A stretch of 64,000 bases of DNA from an uncultured Sulfitobacter sp. (GTDB taxonomy: Bacteria; Pseudomonadota; Alphaproteobacteria; Rhodobacterales; Rhodobacteraceae). The DNA lies in assembly GCA_947502265.1 (NCBI GenBank), contig CANMZB010000011.1, forward strand, positions 85,068 to 149,067, in the 5' to 3' direction. The notes under the pieces are model-generated. The model did no database searches. It was not told the DNA's origin and saw only the letters and a list, made by a program, of their open reading frames with translations. Shown here one piece after another: positions 1 to 8,002 of the stretch (within the stretch, counting starts at the first letter, position 1; each line of letters starts with the position of its first letter). Position numbers and translations under genes: made by a program.

Positions 1-73
1 TGCGCGCAATTGCCCCTCGCACCTGCGGCCCAACTTTCCTATAAGCGGGCTGATATCAATACGGAGCTGCCCC

Positions 74-862
74 ATGTCCGGAGAATTGTCGCCTATCGAC
101 AAAGCGAAATTTGTCGCCGCCAAGCGCGCGGCGCAGTTTGTGGAGGACGGCATGCGCGTCGGCCTTGGTACCGGATCAACCGCCGCATGGCTGGTGCGCT
201 GCCTTGGCGAGATGGTGCGCGATGACGGGCTCAAGATCCAGGGCGTGCCGACATCTACACGCACGGCCCAACTGGCGCGCGAAGTCGGCATCGAGGTGAT
301 CAGCCTTGACGAGGCGAAGTGGCTTGATCTGACGATTGACGGCGCGGATGAATTCGATGGCAATCTGAACCTGATCAAAGGCGGCGGCGGTGCGCTGTTG
401 CAGGAGAAAATCGTGGCGACGGCATCGGACCAGATGGTGGTGATCGCGGACATCGGCAAAGAGGTCGAGCATCTGGGCGCTTTTCCGCTGCCCATCGAAG
501 TGATCCCGTTCGGCTGGCAGACCACGCAGGCGCTGGTTGAAGAGACGCTGATCTCGATGGATGTGCTTGGCCGCAGCTCTACGTTGCGGATGAATGGCGA
601 CCGGCCTTTCATCACTGATGAGGGCAATCATATTCTCGATCTGCATCTGGGCCGCATCGGCAATCCGAGGCAACTGGCGCTGGTGATTAACCAGATGCCC
701 GGCGTTGTTGAAAACGGGTTGTTCATCGACATCTGCGATGCAGTTGTGATCGGCTTTGGCGATGGCAAGGTCGAGGTGCGCGACATCAACGAAGGCACCG
801 TCGCCACAGAGCGGCTTGATTTCGTCGAAAGCGACAATCTGTTTTCCGACCTGACTGACTAA
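74..862 (+). CDS. rpiA: Ribose-5-phosphate isomerase A
   Basis: Interconverts ribose-5-phosphate and ribulose-5-phosphate in the non-oxidative pentose phosphate pathway (cytoplasm). The 262-residue product has the RpiA signatures GLGTGSTA (about residue 31), DGADEFD (about 92) and the catalytic-loop motif KGGGGALLQEKI (about 105), and the length fits the family. The ATG at 74 has a GGAG ribosome-binding site about 8 nt upstream. gor starts 11 nt after the stop, so the two are probably co-transcribed, linking the pentose phosphate pathway with an NADPH-consuming glutathione reductase. Confidence 0.96.
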   Translation: MSGELSPIDKAKFVAAKRAAQFVEDGMRVGLGTGSTAAWLVRCLGEMVRDDGLKIQGVPTSTRTAQLAREVGIEVISLDEAKWLDLTIDGADEFDGNLNLIKGGGGALLQEKIVATASDQMVVIADIGKEVEHLGAFPLPIEVIPFGWQTTQALVEETLISMDVLGRSSTLRMNGDRPFITDEGNHILDLHLGRIGNPRQLALVINQMPGVVENGLFIDICDAVVIGFGDGKVEVRDINEGTVATERLDFVESDNLFSDLTD

Positions 863-873
863 AGGACCACCCC

Positions 874-2241
874 ATGAGCGACACTGTGTTTGACTATGAT
901 CTTTTTGTAATCGGTGGCGGTTCCGGCGGGGTCCGTGCCGCGCGCGTTGCCGCCGCAGAGTATGGCGTCAAAGTGGGGCTGGCCGAAGAGGACCGGTATG
1001 GCGGCACCTGTGTGATCCGCGGTTGCGTGCCCAAAAAGCTGATGGTTTTTGCCTCTGGTTATCGCGATGCCTTTGCGGACGCGCGCGCCTACGGTTGGGA
1101 GGTCGATGACGGGCCGTTCAACTGGCATACGTTCTCGGGCAAGTTGCAAGCCGAACTCGACCGGCTTGAAGGGATATACAAATCCCTGCTCGACAAGGCG
1201 GGCGTTGAAAGGTTCGAGGCGCGGGCCGCTCTCAAAGACGCGCATACGGTCACGCTGTCCACGGGCGAGGAAAAGACGGCGAAGCATATTCTGGTTGCAA
1301 CCGGCGGGCGTCCGTGGCGGCCCGACATCGCGAATGCGGAAAAAACGCTGGTGTCCGACGATATCTTCAACCTGAAAGATCTGCCTAAATCCATGTTGAT
1401 TGTCGGCGGTGGCTACATCGCGTGTGAATTCGCCTGCATCCTGCACGGGCTGGGCGTGGAGGTGTCGCTTTGGTATCGTGGGGCACAGATCCTCAACGGG
1501 TTTGACGACGAGATGCGCGGTTTCGTTGCCGATGAAATGCGCGCGCGCGGGATCGACATGCATTCCGGCGAGAACGTGCTGGAGATGGAAGCGAGCGACG
1601 GGGGTATGGTGGTCAAATCCTCTCACGGGCAGGAAAAGACCTTTGAGAAGGTCTTCTATGCCACCGGTCGCTTGCCAAACACCGAAGACATGGGCCTTGA
1701 GGGGATCGGCGTAGCGCTGGCGCAGGGGGGGGCGATCAAGGTCGACAACTACAGCCAGACTGCTGTGCCGTCCGTCTATGCCATCGGCGATGTGACCGAC
1801 CGGGTGAACCTCACGCCGGTCGCGATTCGCGAAGGGATGGCTTTTGTCCAGACGGTATTCGGCGGCGAGCCGACACCGGTCGATCACGAGCTGATCGCGT
1901 CTGCCATCTTTACCCAACCCGAAATGGGGACGGTCGGAATGACCGAAGAGGCCGCGATGGCACAAGAGCCTGTCGAAATCTACGCAACGTCCTTCAAGGC
2001 GATGCAAACCGCTTTTGCAGAGCGCGAGGGCCGCGTGATGATGAAGCTGATCGTCTCGAAAGCGAACCGCACTGTGCTGGGCTGTCATATCGTCGCACCG
2101 CAGGCGGGCGAAATGATCCAGTTGGCGGGCATTGCGATCAAGATGGGCGCAACAAAAGAACAATTCGATCAAACCTGCGCTGTGCATCCGACCATGTCGG
2201 AAGAGCTGGTGACGATGCGCACACCTGTGCGTACGTCTTGA
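874..2241 (+). CDS. gor: Glutathione-disulfide reductase
   Basis: NADPH-dependent flavoprotein that reduces glutathione disulfide in the cytoplasm. The 455-residue protein begins with an FAD-binding GGGSGG motif (about residue 14), carries the redox-active pair in GGTCVIRGCVPKKL (Cys46 and Cys51), an NADPH-binding VGGGYIACEF motif near 177, and ends with the dimer-interface catalytic His in HPTMSEEL. The length is normal for Gor. It follows rpiA by 11 nt. A long open frame on the opposite strand (859-2187) is an antisense shadow. Confidence 0.96.
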   Translation: MSDTVFDYDLFVIGGGSGGVRAARVAAAEYGVKVGLAEEDRYGGTCVIRGCVPKKLMVFASGYRDAFADARAYGWEVDDGPFNWHTFSGKLQAELDRLEGIYKSLLDKAGVERFEARAALKDAHTVTLSTGEEKTAKHILVATGGRPWRPDIANAEKTLVSDDIFNLKDLPKSMLIVGGGYIACEFACILHGLGVEVSLWYRGAQILNGFDDEMRGFVADEMRARGIDMHSGENVLEMEASDGGMVVKSSHGQEKTFEKVFYATGRLPNTEDMGLEGIGVALAQGGAIKVDNYSQTAVPSVYAIGDVTDRVNLTPVAIREGMAFVQTVFGGEPTPVDHELIASAIFTQPEMGTVGMTEEAAMAQEPVEIYATSFKAMQTAFAEREGRVMMKLIVSKANRTVLGCHIVAPQAGEMIQLAGIAIKMGATKEQFDQTCAVHPTMSEELVTMRTPVRTS

Positions 2242-2320
2242 AATCAGCGACGAAGTACACAGTTAATGACACAAGGATAAGGTGACCCGGGCCAATGGGC
2301 ACTGAAAAGGGGAATATTAC

Positions 2321-3559
2321 ATGGCTGGAAACACAGGCGGCCCTTGGGGCGGCGGTGGAAAATCGGGCGGCGGCTCTCAGGGCGGCGGCGACAACGAGGG
2401 GGGCAACCGCGGCAATAACGGTGGCGGTAACAATGGCGGTGGAAACCGTGGCGGCGGCGACAAGCCACCGATCCCCGAAATCGACGAGCTGGTTAAAAAA
2501 GGCCAGGAACAGCTTCGCGTTCTGATGGGCGGCGGTGGCCGTTCGGGCGGCACTGGCGGCGGCGGTGGTCAGGGCGGCGGCGGTGGCGGTCCTGCGCTGA
2601 CGCGCGGTACCGTGGGCATCGGTGTGCTGGTGGCTGCGGCGGCGTGGCTTTTCGCCTCGACCTATACAGTGCGCCCCGAACAGCAATCCATCGAGCTTTT
2701 CCTCGGTAAATTCTCCGGCATCGGCACCGAGGGTTTGAATTTTGCCCCTTGGCCTGTCGTAACTGCCGAAGTGTTTGACGTCACCACCAACCGCACCGAA
2801 TCGCTCGGCGCGGCCCGCGCGAGCGAGGCCAATGACGGGCTGATGCTGACGACGGATCAAAACATCGTGGACATCGACTTTCAGGTGGTCTGGAATATCA
2901 AGGATGCCGAGCAATTCAAATTCTCGCTGCGCGATCCCGAGGCGTCAGTGCGCGCAATTTCTACATCTGCGATGCGCGAAGTTATCGCCCAGTCCGAGCT
3001 GGCTCCGATCCTGAACCGTGACCGTGGTCTGGTTGAGGATAATGTCAAATCGCTCATCCAGGGGATACTTGATAATCGCGAGACAGGTATCAACGTGCTG
3101 CGTGTCAACGTTAACAAAGTTGATCCGCCGCAAGAGACGGTTTCGGTGACAGACGTTCAGGGTAATACCACCAACGTATCGGTTGTGGATGCCTTCCGCG
3201 ATGTGCAAGCTGCCGAGCAGGAGCGTGACCGGCTGGAGCGTCAAGCGGACGCTTACGCAAACCAGAAAACCGCCGAAGCACGGGGTGAAAGCGCCAAGTT
3301 GCTGGAGGCTGCCGAAGGGTACCGTGCGCGCGAAATCAATGGTGCTATTGGTGAGGCTTCCCGTTTCGAGGCGGTTTTGACCGAATACAGCGCCGCGCCC
3401 GAAGTGACGCGCAAGCGTTTGTACATCGAGACCATGGAAACGGTTCTTGGTCAGGTCGACAAGATTATTCTTGAAAACAACCAGGGCGAAGGAGGCGGGC
3501 AGGGCGTTGTTCCGTATCTGCCGCTTAACGAGCTGCGTCGCAGCGGAGGGACCAACTGA
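2321..3559 (+). CDS. hflK: FtsH protease modulator HflK
   Basis: Membrane SPFH/band-7 protein that with HflC forms the periplasmic-side complex that modulates the FtsH AAA protease. The 412 residues start with a very Gly/Asn-rich low-complexity cytoplasmic segment (about 1-95), then one transmembrane helix (about 98-116), then the SPFH domain from the VRPEQQSIEL region with a long helical, Ala/Glu-rich part near 290-350. The ATG at 2321 has AAGGGG upstream. The stop overlaps the hflC start as TGATG (3557-3561), so translation is probably coupled. Confidence 0.95.
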   Translation: MAGNTGGPWGGGGKSGGGSQGGGDNEGGNRGNNGGGNNGGGNRGGGDKPPIPEIDELVKKGQEQLRVLMGGGGRSGGTGGGGGQGGGGGGPALTRGTVGIGVLVAAAAWLFASTYTVRPEQQSIELFLGKFSGIGTEGLNFAPWPVVTAEVFDVTTNRTESLGAARASEANDGLMLTTDQNIVDIDFQVVWNIKDAEQFKFSLRDPEASVRAISTSAMREVIAQSELAPILNRDRGLVEDNVKSLIQGILDNRETGINVLRVNVNKVDPPQETVSVTDVQGNTTNVSVVDAFRDVQAAEQERDRLERQADAYANQKTAEARGESAKLLEAAEGYRAREINGAIGEASRFEAVLTEYSAAPEVTRKRLYIETMETVLGQVDKIILENNQGEGGGQGVVPYLPLNELRRSGGTN

Positions 3560-4458
3560 TGAAAAAAACCAGCTTTCTGATCCCGATTGTTGTGATTTTA
3601 GGGGCGGCGCTGCTGTCCTCCATTTTTGTGGTGGACGAGCGTGAAAAGGCGCTAGTGCTGCGCTTTGGCCAGATCAAACAGGTTCGCGTAGAGCCGGGTA
3701 TCGGCTTTAAGGTGCCGTTGATCGACGAGGTTGCGCGTTTTGAAGACCGTATTTTGTCACTGCAAACGCCGGTAATCGAAGTCACGCCTGCGGATGATCG
3801 TCGCTTGCGGGTCGACGCCTTTGTGCTCTACCGGATCGACGATGTTGTGCAGTACCGTCAGGCTGTCGGCTCGGGTGGCGAAGCCCGCGCGGCCAATGAC
3901 CTTAGCGGTATTCTCGAATCCCAGATTCGTGCCGTTCTGGGTTCGCAGGGTGTGACATCCAACATCATCCTGTCGCCGCAGCGCTCCGCGCTGATGGACC
4001 AGATCCGCAAGCAATCCGATACGCGTGCAAATGCGTTGGGCCTTGCTGTCGTGGATGTGCGTCTGGGCCGGACAAACCTGCCCGAGCAGAACTTTGACGC
4101 AACGCTGCGCCGGATGATTGCCGAGCGGGACCGCGAAGCAACAGACGAGCGCGCCCGTGGCCGCGAGGCTGCGCAGCGTGTGACGGCGCTTGCGGATCGT
4201 ACCTTCGAGGAAATCATCTCCGAGGCACGCCGTGATGCGCGCATCATCGAAGGTGAAGCAGACGCCGAGCGCAACCGCATCTTTGCCGAGGCCTATTCCA
4301 AAGATCAGGAGTTCTTTGAATTCTACCGGTCTCTGGCAGCCTATGAAGAATCCCTCAAAGGCAACAACACGTCGATGGTCATGTCGCCCGACAGCGAGTT
4401 CTTTAACTATCTACGCTCCGATGAGGGCAGGCGGTCCGAAGAGGGCGCGCGCAACTAA
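3559..4458 (+). CDS. hflC: FtsH protease modulator HflC
   Basis: Partner of HflK in the membrane complex that regulates FtsH. The 299-residue protein has an N-terminal membrane anchor (about residues 5-25), then the SPFH domain beginning VVDEREKALVLRFGQ, and a charged coiled-coil-like stretch (about 190-250). Length and order (hflK-hflC then a Do protease) match other Rhodobacterales. A strong terminator at 4483-4516 closes the operon. The small DUF2065 gene that often sits between hflC and degP in related genomes is not visible here. Confidence 0.95.
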   Translation: MKKTSFLIPIVVILGAALLSSIFVVDEREKALVLRFGQIKQVRVEPGIGFKVPLIDEVARFEDRILSLQTPVIEVTPADDRRLRVDAFVLYRIDDVVQYRQAVGSGGEARAANDLSGILESQIRAVLGSQGVTSNIILSPQRSALMDQIRKQSDTRANALGLAVVDVRLGRTNLPEQNFDATLRRMIAERDREATDERARGREAAQRVTALADRTFEEIISEARRDARIIEGEADAERNRIFAEAYSKDQEFFEFYRSLAAYEESLKGNNTSMVMSPDSEFFNYLRSDEGRRSEEGARN

Positions 4459-4787
4459 GAGCGCTCGCGCTAAGGGAATTCCAAGGGGCCGCACACAAGT
4501 GCCGGCCCCTTTTTTCATCGCATTGCAGGGTGTAATCAAAGGTCGCGGCATTGTGATGTGTCTGGGTCAACAGCGGCGCAAAAGGCGCGCGGAGGGTTGA
4601 ATGACCACTCTCCACCAAAGCGCCAAAGGGATTGCCGGGACGGGAAGGTGTGCTCACGACAATATGAGCGCAGTTGAAATCGCGCAGAGAAGATACATCT
4701 TTGATGTTGTGCTGTATGAAGGCACCATGCACTCTGCCACCAAATGAATATGCCCCGTCGGGCATGATGTCGATCAGGAGACGCCAT
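4459..4787. other. Intergenic hflC-degP, no gene seen
   Basis: Besides the hflC terminator at 4483-4516, this 329-base gap shows no convincing gene. Short readable frames exist on both strands but lack ribosome-binding sites and recognisable protein content. A small hairpin, ATGCCC/GGGCAT (about 4749-4765), lies just ahead of the degP ribosome-binding site. Confidence 0.5.
4483..4516 (+). terminator. Intrinsic terminator after hflC
   Basis: AAGGGGCCG (4483-4491) pairs perfectly with CGGCCCCTT (4503-4511) and is followed by a T run. It lies 25 nt after the hflC stop. Confidence 0.9.
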
Positions 4788-6272
4788 ATGCAGCCCAGAG
4801 CGGTCGCCCAATCCACCCCCCACACCCTGACGCCCGGTCTACGGGCCGCCCTTGTCGGGCTTTTGGCGCTCGCCATGGTCGCCCTGCAAGCGGTGACGGC
4901 GCAGGCCAAACCCGAAAGCCTCGCTCCGCTGGCCGAGCAGATCAGCCCTTCGGTGGTCAACATTACCACCTCCACAATGGTGGAAGGCCGTACCGGGCCG
5001 CGCGGGATCGTTCCCGAAGGCTCTCCGTTCGAAGATTTCTTCCGCGAGTTTCAGGATCGCAACCGGGGTGGAAACGGCGAAACACCGTCACCGCGCCGCT
5101 CGTCCGCGCTTGGCTCAGGTTTTGTGATCTCCGAGGATGGTTTTGTAGTCACCAACAATCATGTGATCGACGGTGCCGACGAGATCACCATCGAATTCTT
5201 TTCGGGCAAGGAACTGAAGGCGACAGTGATCGGCACGGATAAAAACACAGACATTGCCCTGCTGAAAGTCGAAGCCGATACGCCGCTGGATTTTGTCAGC
5301 TTCGGCAATAGCGACGCAGCGCGTGTGGGGGATTGGGTGATTGCGATGGGCAATCCGCTGGGGCAGGGGTTTTCCGTCTCTGCGGGCATTGTATCGGCAC
5401 GCAATCGTGCACTGAGCGGCACTTACGATGATTACATTCAAACCGATGCGGCGATCAACCGTGGTAACTCCGGCGGGCCGCTGTTCAATATGGATGGTGA
5501 TGTCATCGGCGTGAACACCGCGATCCTGTCGCCCAATGGCGGCTCCATCGGGATCGGTTTTTCGATGGCATCAAATGTGGTGACCCGTGTTGTGGATCAA
5601 CTGAAGGAATTTGGCGAGGCGCGGCGCGGCTGGCTGGGTGTGCGTATTCAGGACGTGACACAGGATGTGGCCGATGCAATGGGCCTTGAAAAAGCGACCG
5701 GTGCCTTGATCACCGATGTGCCCGATGGTCCGGCAAAAAAGGCAGGCCTTGAAACCGGCGATGTGATTTTGTCGTTCGACAGTGTTGATGTGGCCGATAC
5801 GCGTGCTCTGGTGCGTCAGGTGGGCAACAGTGCGGTGGGGGCAACCGTGCGTGTCACTGTCCTGCGCGAAGGTAAAACCCAGACCGTTAAGGTTGTTCTG
5901 GGGCTGCGCGAGGATGCCAGCAGCGAGGGTGCAGCCGAAGAGCAGACACCAGATGCGGAAACGGGGCCTGAAACCTCGTCCCTGTTGGGGTTGACGGTCA
6001 GCCCCCTGACGGCTGCGCTGCGCGAAGAACTGGGCGCTGATGCCGACATGCAGGGGTTGGCGGTAACGGCGGTCGCGGACGGATCCGAAGCGTTCGAGAA
6101 GGGGTTGCGCGCGGGTGACATCATCACCGAGGCGGGCCAGCAGACGGTCACATCCATTGCGGAGTTGGATGCCCGTGTGGACGCCGCAAAAGAAGCGGGA
6201 CGCAAATCGCTGCTGCTTCTGGTGCGCCGTGCAGGTGATCCGCGCTTTGTGGCGCTCACTCTTGATGATTGA
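4788..6272 (+). CDS. degP: Do-family periplasmic serine protease/chaperone (DegP/DegQ type)
   Basis: HtrA-family envelope protease that degrades or refolds misfolded periplasmic proteins. I choose the ATG at 4788 because AGGAG lies 7 nt upstream and the protein then opens with a normal signal peptide ending near Ala40 (AQA); an upstream in-frame ATG at 4674 adds an implausible Cys-rich stretch. The triad is intact: His125 (VTNNHVIDGA), Asp155 (NTDIALLK) and Ser228 (RGNSGGP). Two PDZ domains follow (about 270-360 and 400-490). At 494 residues it is a typical Do protease. The placement after hflKC groups it with membrane protein quality control. DegP cannot be separated from DegQ by sequence alone. 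Confidence 0.93.
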   Translation: MQPRAVAQSTPHTLTPGLRAALVGLLALAMVALQAVTAQAKPESLAPLAEQISPSVVNITTSTMVEGRTGPRGIVPEGSPFEDFFREFQDRNRGGNGETPSPRRSSALGSGFVISEDGFVVTNNHVIDGADEITIEFFSGKELKATVIGTDKNTDIALLKVEADTPLDFVSFGNSDAARVGDWVIAMGNPLGQGFSVSAGIVSARNRALSGTYDDYIQTDAAINRGNSGGPLFNMDGDVIGVNTAILSPNGGSIGIGFSMASNVVTRVVDQLKEFGEARRGWLGVRIQDVTQDVADAMGLEKATGALITDVPDGPAKKAGLETGDVILSFDSVDVADTRALVRQVGNSAVGATVRVTVLREGKTQTVKVVLGLREDASSEGAAEEQTPDAETGPETSSLLGLTVSPLTAALREELGADADMQGLAVTAVADGSEAFEKGLRAGDIITEAGQQTVTSIAELDARVDAAKEAGRKSLLLLVRRAGDPRFVALTLDD

Positions 6273-6295
6273 TCCGGTTTGGGTCGCATGACTTG

Positions 6296-6325
6296 AAAGG
6301 GCGCTCTTACAGGGGCGCCTTTTTT
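6296..6325 (+). terminator. Probable terminator after degP
   Basis: An imperfect GC-rich hairpin (AAAGGGCGC with GGCGCCTTT, one bulged G) is followed by six T residues. It sits 24 nt after the degP stop, between degP and a convergent lipoprotein gene. Confidence 0.65.
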
Positions 6326-6332
6326 GTGCGCC

Positions 6333-6872
6333 TCACTTGGTGCGCGGCACCGCCACCAGCCCCAGTTCGCGGGCGGTCTCGATCGACAGCACATCGCTGC
6401 GCAACCCTTGCGCGGTTTGCACGGCCAAAACGGCGCGGCGGGTTGTGTCGTCCATGTTGCCGTTAACAGCGCCTTGATAAAGGCCCCGTGCCTGAAGGGC
6501 GCGCTGCAACGATGAGACGAGCTCGACGGTAAAGGCAGGCGGGCAGGGCGTTTCGAACCACCGATCCTTGCGCGGCGTGATGATCCTTTGGCGCTGCTCT
6601 GTACGGTACTGCGGCAGTGCGGCTATAGTTCCGTCCGCATTCATTCTGGCTGGGGTAACGAGGACTTGCTCAGTCACGGTTTCCAAAACCGCGGGCGTGG
6701 GGATATTGCCCCAGCAGGTCCCCTTGGGGGCTCCGGGCGGCGCAAGGCCGTTCCCCTGAACAACCCCGCTTTGGGACACGGACTGGCCGCCGTTACACGC
6801 GCCAAGGGTAGCAGCGGCCAGCAAGGCCAACGCGCCAGCCCTGCGCCGGAAAATTAAAGATGCCTGTCTCAT
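6333..6872 (-). CDS. Peptidoglycan-binding-domain lipoprotein
   Basis: Predicted lipoprotein with a C-terminal PG_binding_1-like repeat. With the ATG at 6872 the first 26 residues form a lipoprotein signal (Arg-rich start, hydrophobic core, lipobox ending LGAC, Cys26); an alternative ATG at 6905 adds 11 residues without a clear ribosome-binding site. The last ~60 residues (FTVELVSSLQRALQARGLY onwards) follow the pattern in which a short helical repeat recognises the cell wall. No catalytic domain is visible. It converges on degP. The role is probably envelope-structural; the exact function is unknown. Confidence 0.8.
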   Translation of the reverse strand: MRQASLIFRRRAGALALLAAATLGACNGGQSVSQSGVVQGNGLAPPGAPKGTCWGNIPTPAVLETVTEQVLVTPARMNADGTIAALPQYRTEQRQRIITPRKDRWFETPCPPAFTVELVSSLQRALQARGLYQGAVNGNMDDTTRRAVLAVQTAQGLRSDVLSIETARELGLVAVPRTK

Positions 6873-6936
6873 GGCCCAATGCCTCTTGGGTCTGTTATTC
6901 GGCATGAGAATAGCCTGTTTCGCAAGCGTTGCCTAG

Positions 6937-7350
<414 letters not shown>

Positions 7351-7387
7351 CTCGGAGGTGTGCGCCGCTATAGCGCGCACGCGATTA

Positions 7388-7421
7388 GGCTAACTGCTTG
7401 GGGTACGCAAAGCAGTTAGCC
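7388..7421. repeat. Perfect 12-bp inverted repeat (stem-loop)
   Basis: GGCTAACTGCTT (7388-7399) pairs perfectly with AAGCAGTTAGCC (7410-7421) around a 10-nt loop. It lies 38 nt after the ferredoxin stop. There is no T run after it on either strand, so it is not a classic intrinsic terminator. A second, shorter hairpin (GTGCGC/GCGCAC) lies just before it, near 7364-7381. Confidence 0.8.
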
Positions 7422-7743
7422 CGGATTGATCCGCGCGGATGCCGTGGAACACTGTATCTATTAGGGGCGCCGCGCCTTAATGGGAACATGCGTTGGAGAA
7501 TCCACGGGTTTGATCAGGCGCGACGGTTTCCCAAAGGAACCACGGATCGCCGGCATCAGCCAATGCGGTGTGAACGCCAAAACCACATCCCACCGGGCGA
7601 ACGTGCACTCAGGCATTGTGACCCCGATGGTCCGGCCCGTACAGCTTGCATCATCACCTTCAACTCCCGAATGATTTGTCGTGCTTCACCAAAGCTACGA
7701 CAGCTGCACAATCTATCCAGACCCGCCGGTCACTTGCCCGCAT
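7422..7743. other. Gene-poor stretch, nothing recognised
   Basis: About 320 bases with overlapping short frames (for example 7480-7674 and 7398-7745 on the plus strand) whose translations match no family I recognise and lack good ribosome-binding sites. It may be decayed coding sequence. Confidence 0.4.
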
Positions 7744-7842
7744 AAAGCGTCCCGCCTTTAACCTGAGGCATCTCTTGTCGCCAATGCCGCGAGAGCGCCG
7801 AAGGCGTGGCCAAGTTTAAAGCGGGGGGCTCTAGTGTTTCGG
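7744..7842 (+). repeat. Structured dispersed repeat, copy 1
   Basis: One of three copies of a ~90-100 bp two-hairpin element (others at 40859-40961 minus and 52148-52257 plus). Outer arms: AAAGCGTCCCGCCTTTAAC (7744-7762) against GTTTAAAGCGGGGGGCT (7814-7830). The inner stem is GCCAATGCC (7780-7788) with GGCGTGGC (7803-7810), capped by the conserved loop core CGAGAGCGCCGAA. The block CTGAGGCATCTCTTGTC (7763-7779) before the inner stem is identical to copy 2. Similarity to copy 2 continues past the arm through a GTTTCGGA-like tail to about 7842. Confidence 0.85.
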
Positions 7843-7950
7843 AATGCGGGCTCGCCGCGTGCGACGCTCGTTCGCCAGATAATCCGCGGCCTTTCCACCC
7901 GCTAACATAAGCACTCCGAGTGGCAGAAAGGACGCAACCTCAGGCTTCAT
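7832..7950 (-). CDS. Possible 39-residue small membrane protein
   Basis: A 39-codon frame reading away from purD: an ATG (7950), a hydrophobic segment (VASFLPLGVLMLAGG, residues 5-19), then a basic tail rich in Arg (ERRTRRARIPKH) and a TAG stop. It looks like a small single-span protein with a cytoplasmic basic tail. AAGGTGAG lies about 13 nt upstream and AAAGG about 4 nt upstream, neither ideally placed. The last codons run into the end of structured repeat copy 1. It is 53 nt downstream of purD on the same strand. I do not recognise a family. Confidence 0.4.
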
Positions 7951-7970
7951 TTGGCCTTTAAACTCACCTT

Positions 7971-7992
7971 GTCTTTCCCTTTAGGGAAAGAC
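7971..7992 (-). terminator. Hairpin after purD
   Basis: GTCTTTCCC (7971-7979) and GGGAAAGAC (7984-7992) form a perfect 9-bp stem with a TTTA loop, 10 nt after the purD stop. It lacks a T run, so it could end or attenuate the purD transcript, or protect its 3' end. Confidence 0.55.
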
Positions 7993-8002
7993 AGCAGCCC
8001 GC

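Noticed and set aside
859..2187. A 442-codon frame opposite gor.
   Set aside because: Shadow of gor; low-complexity His/Arg-rich translation, no ribosome-binding site.
4403..4975. A minus-strand frame across the hflC-degP gap.
   Set aside because: It overlaps both neighbours and the terminator, has no ribosome-binding site and matches no known protein.
7398..7745. Two overlapping plus-strand frames after the ferredoxin.
   Set aside because: Neither translation is recognisable, both lack a plausible ribosome-binding site, and one ends within the repeat.
7744..7842. Resemblance of the repeat to an integron attC site (TTTAAC and GTTTAAA ends).
   Set aside because: The core-site consensus is not met, there are no gene cassettes or integrase, and the copies are scattered.
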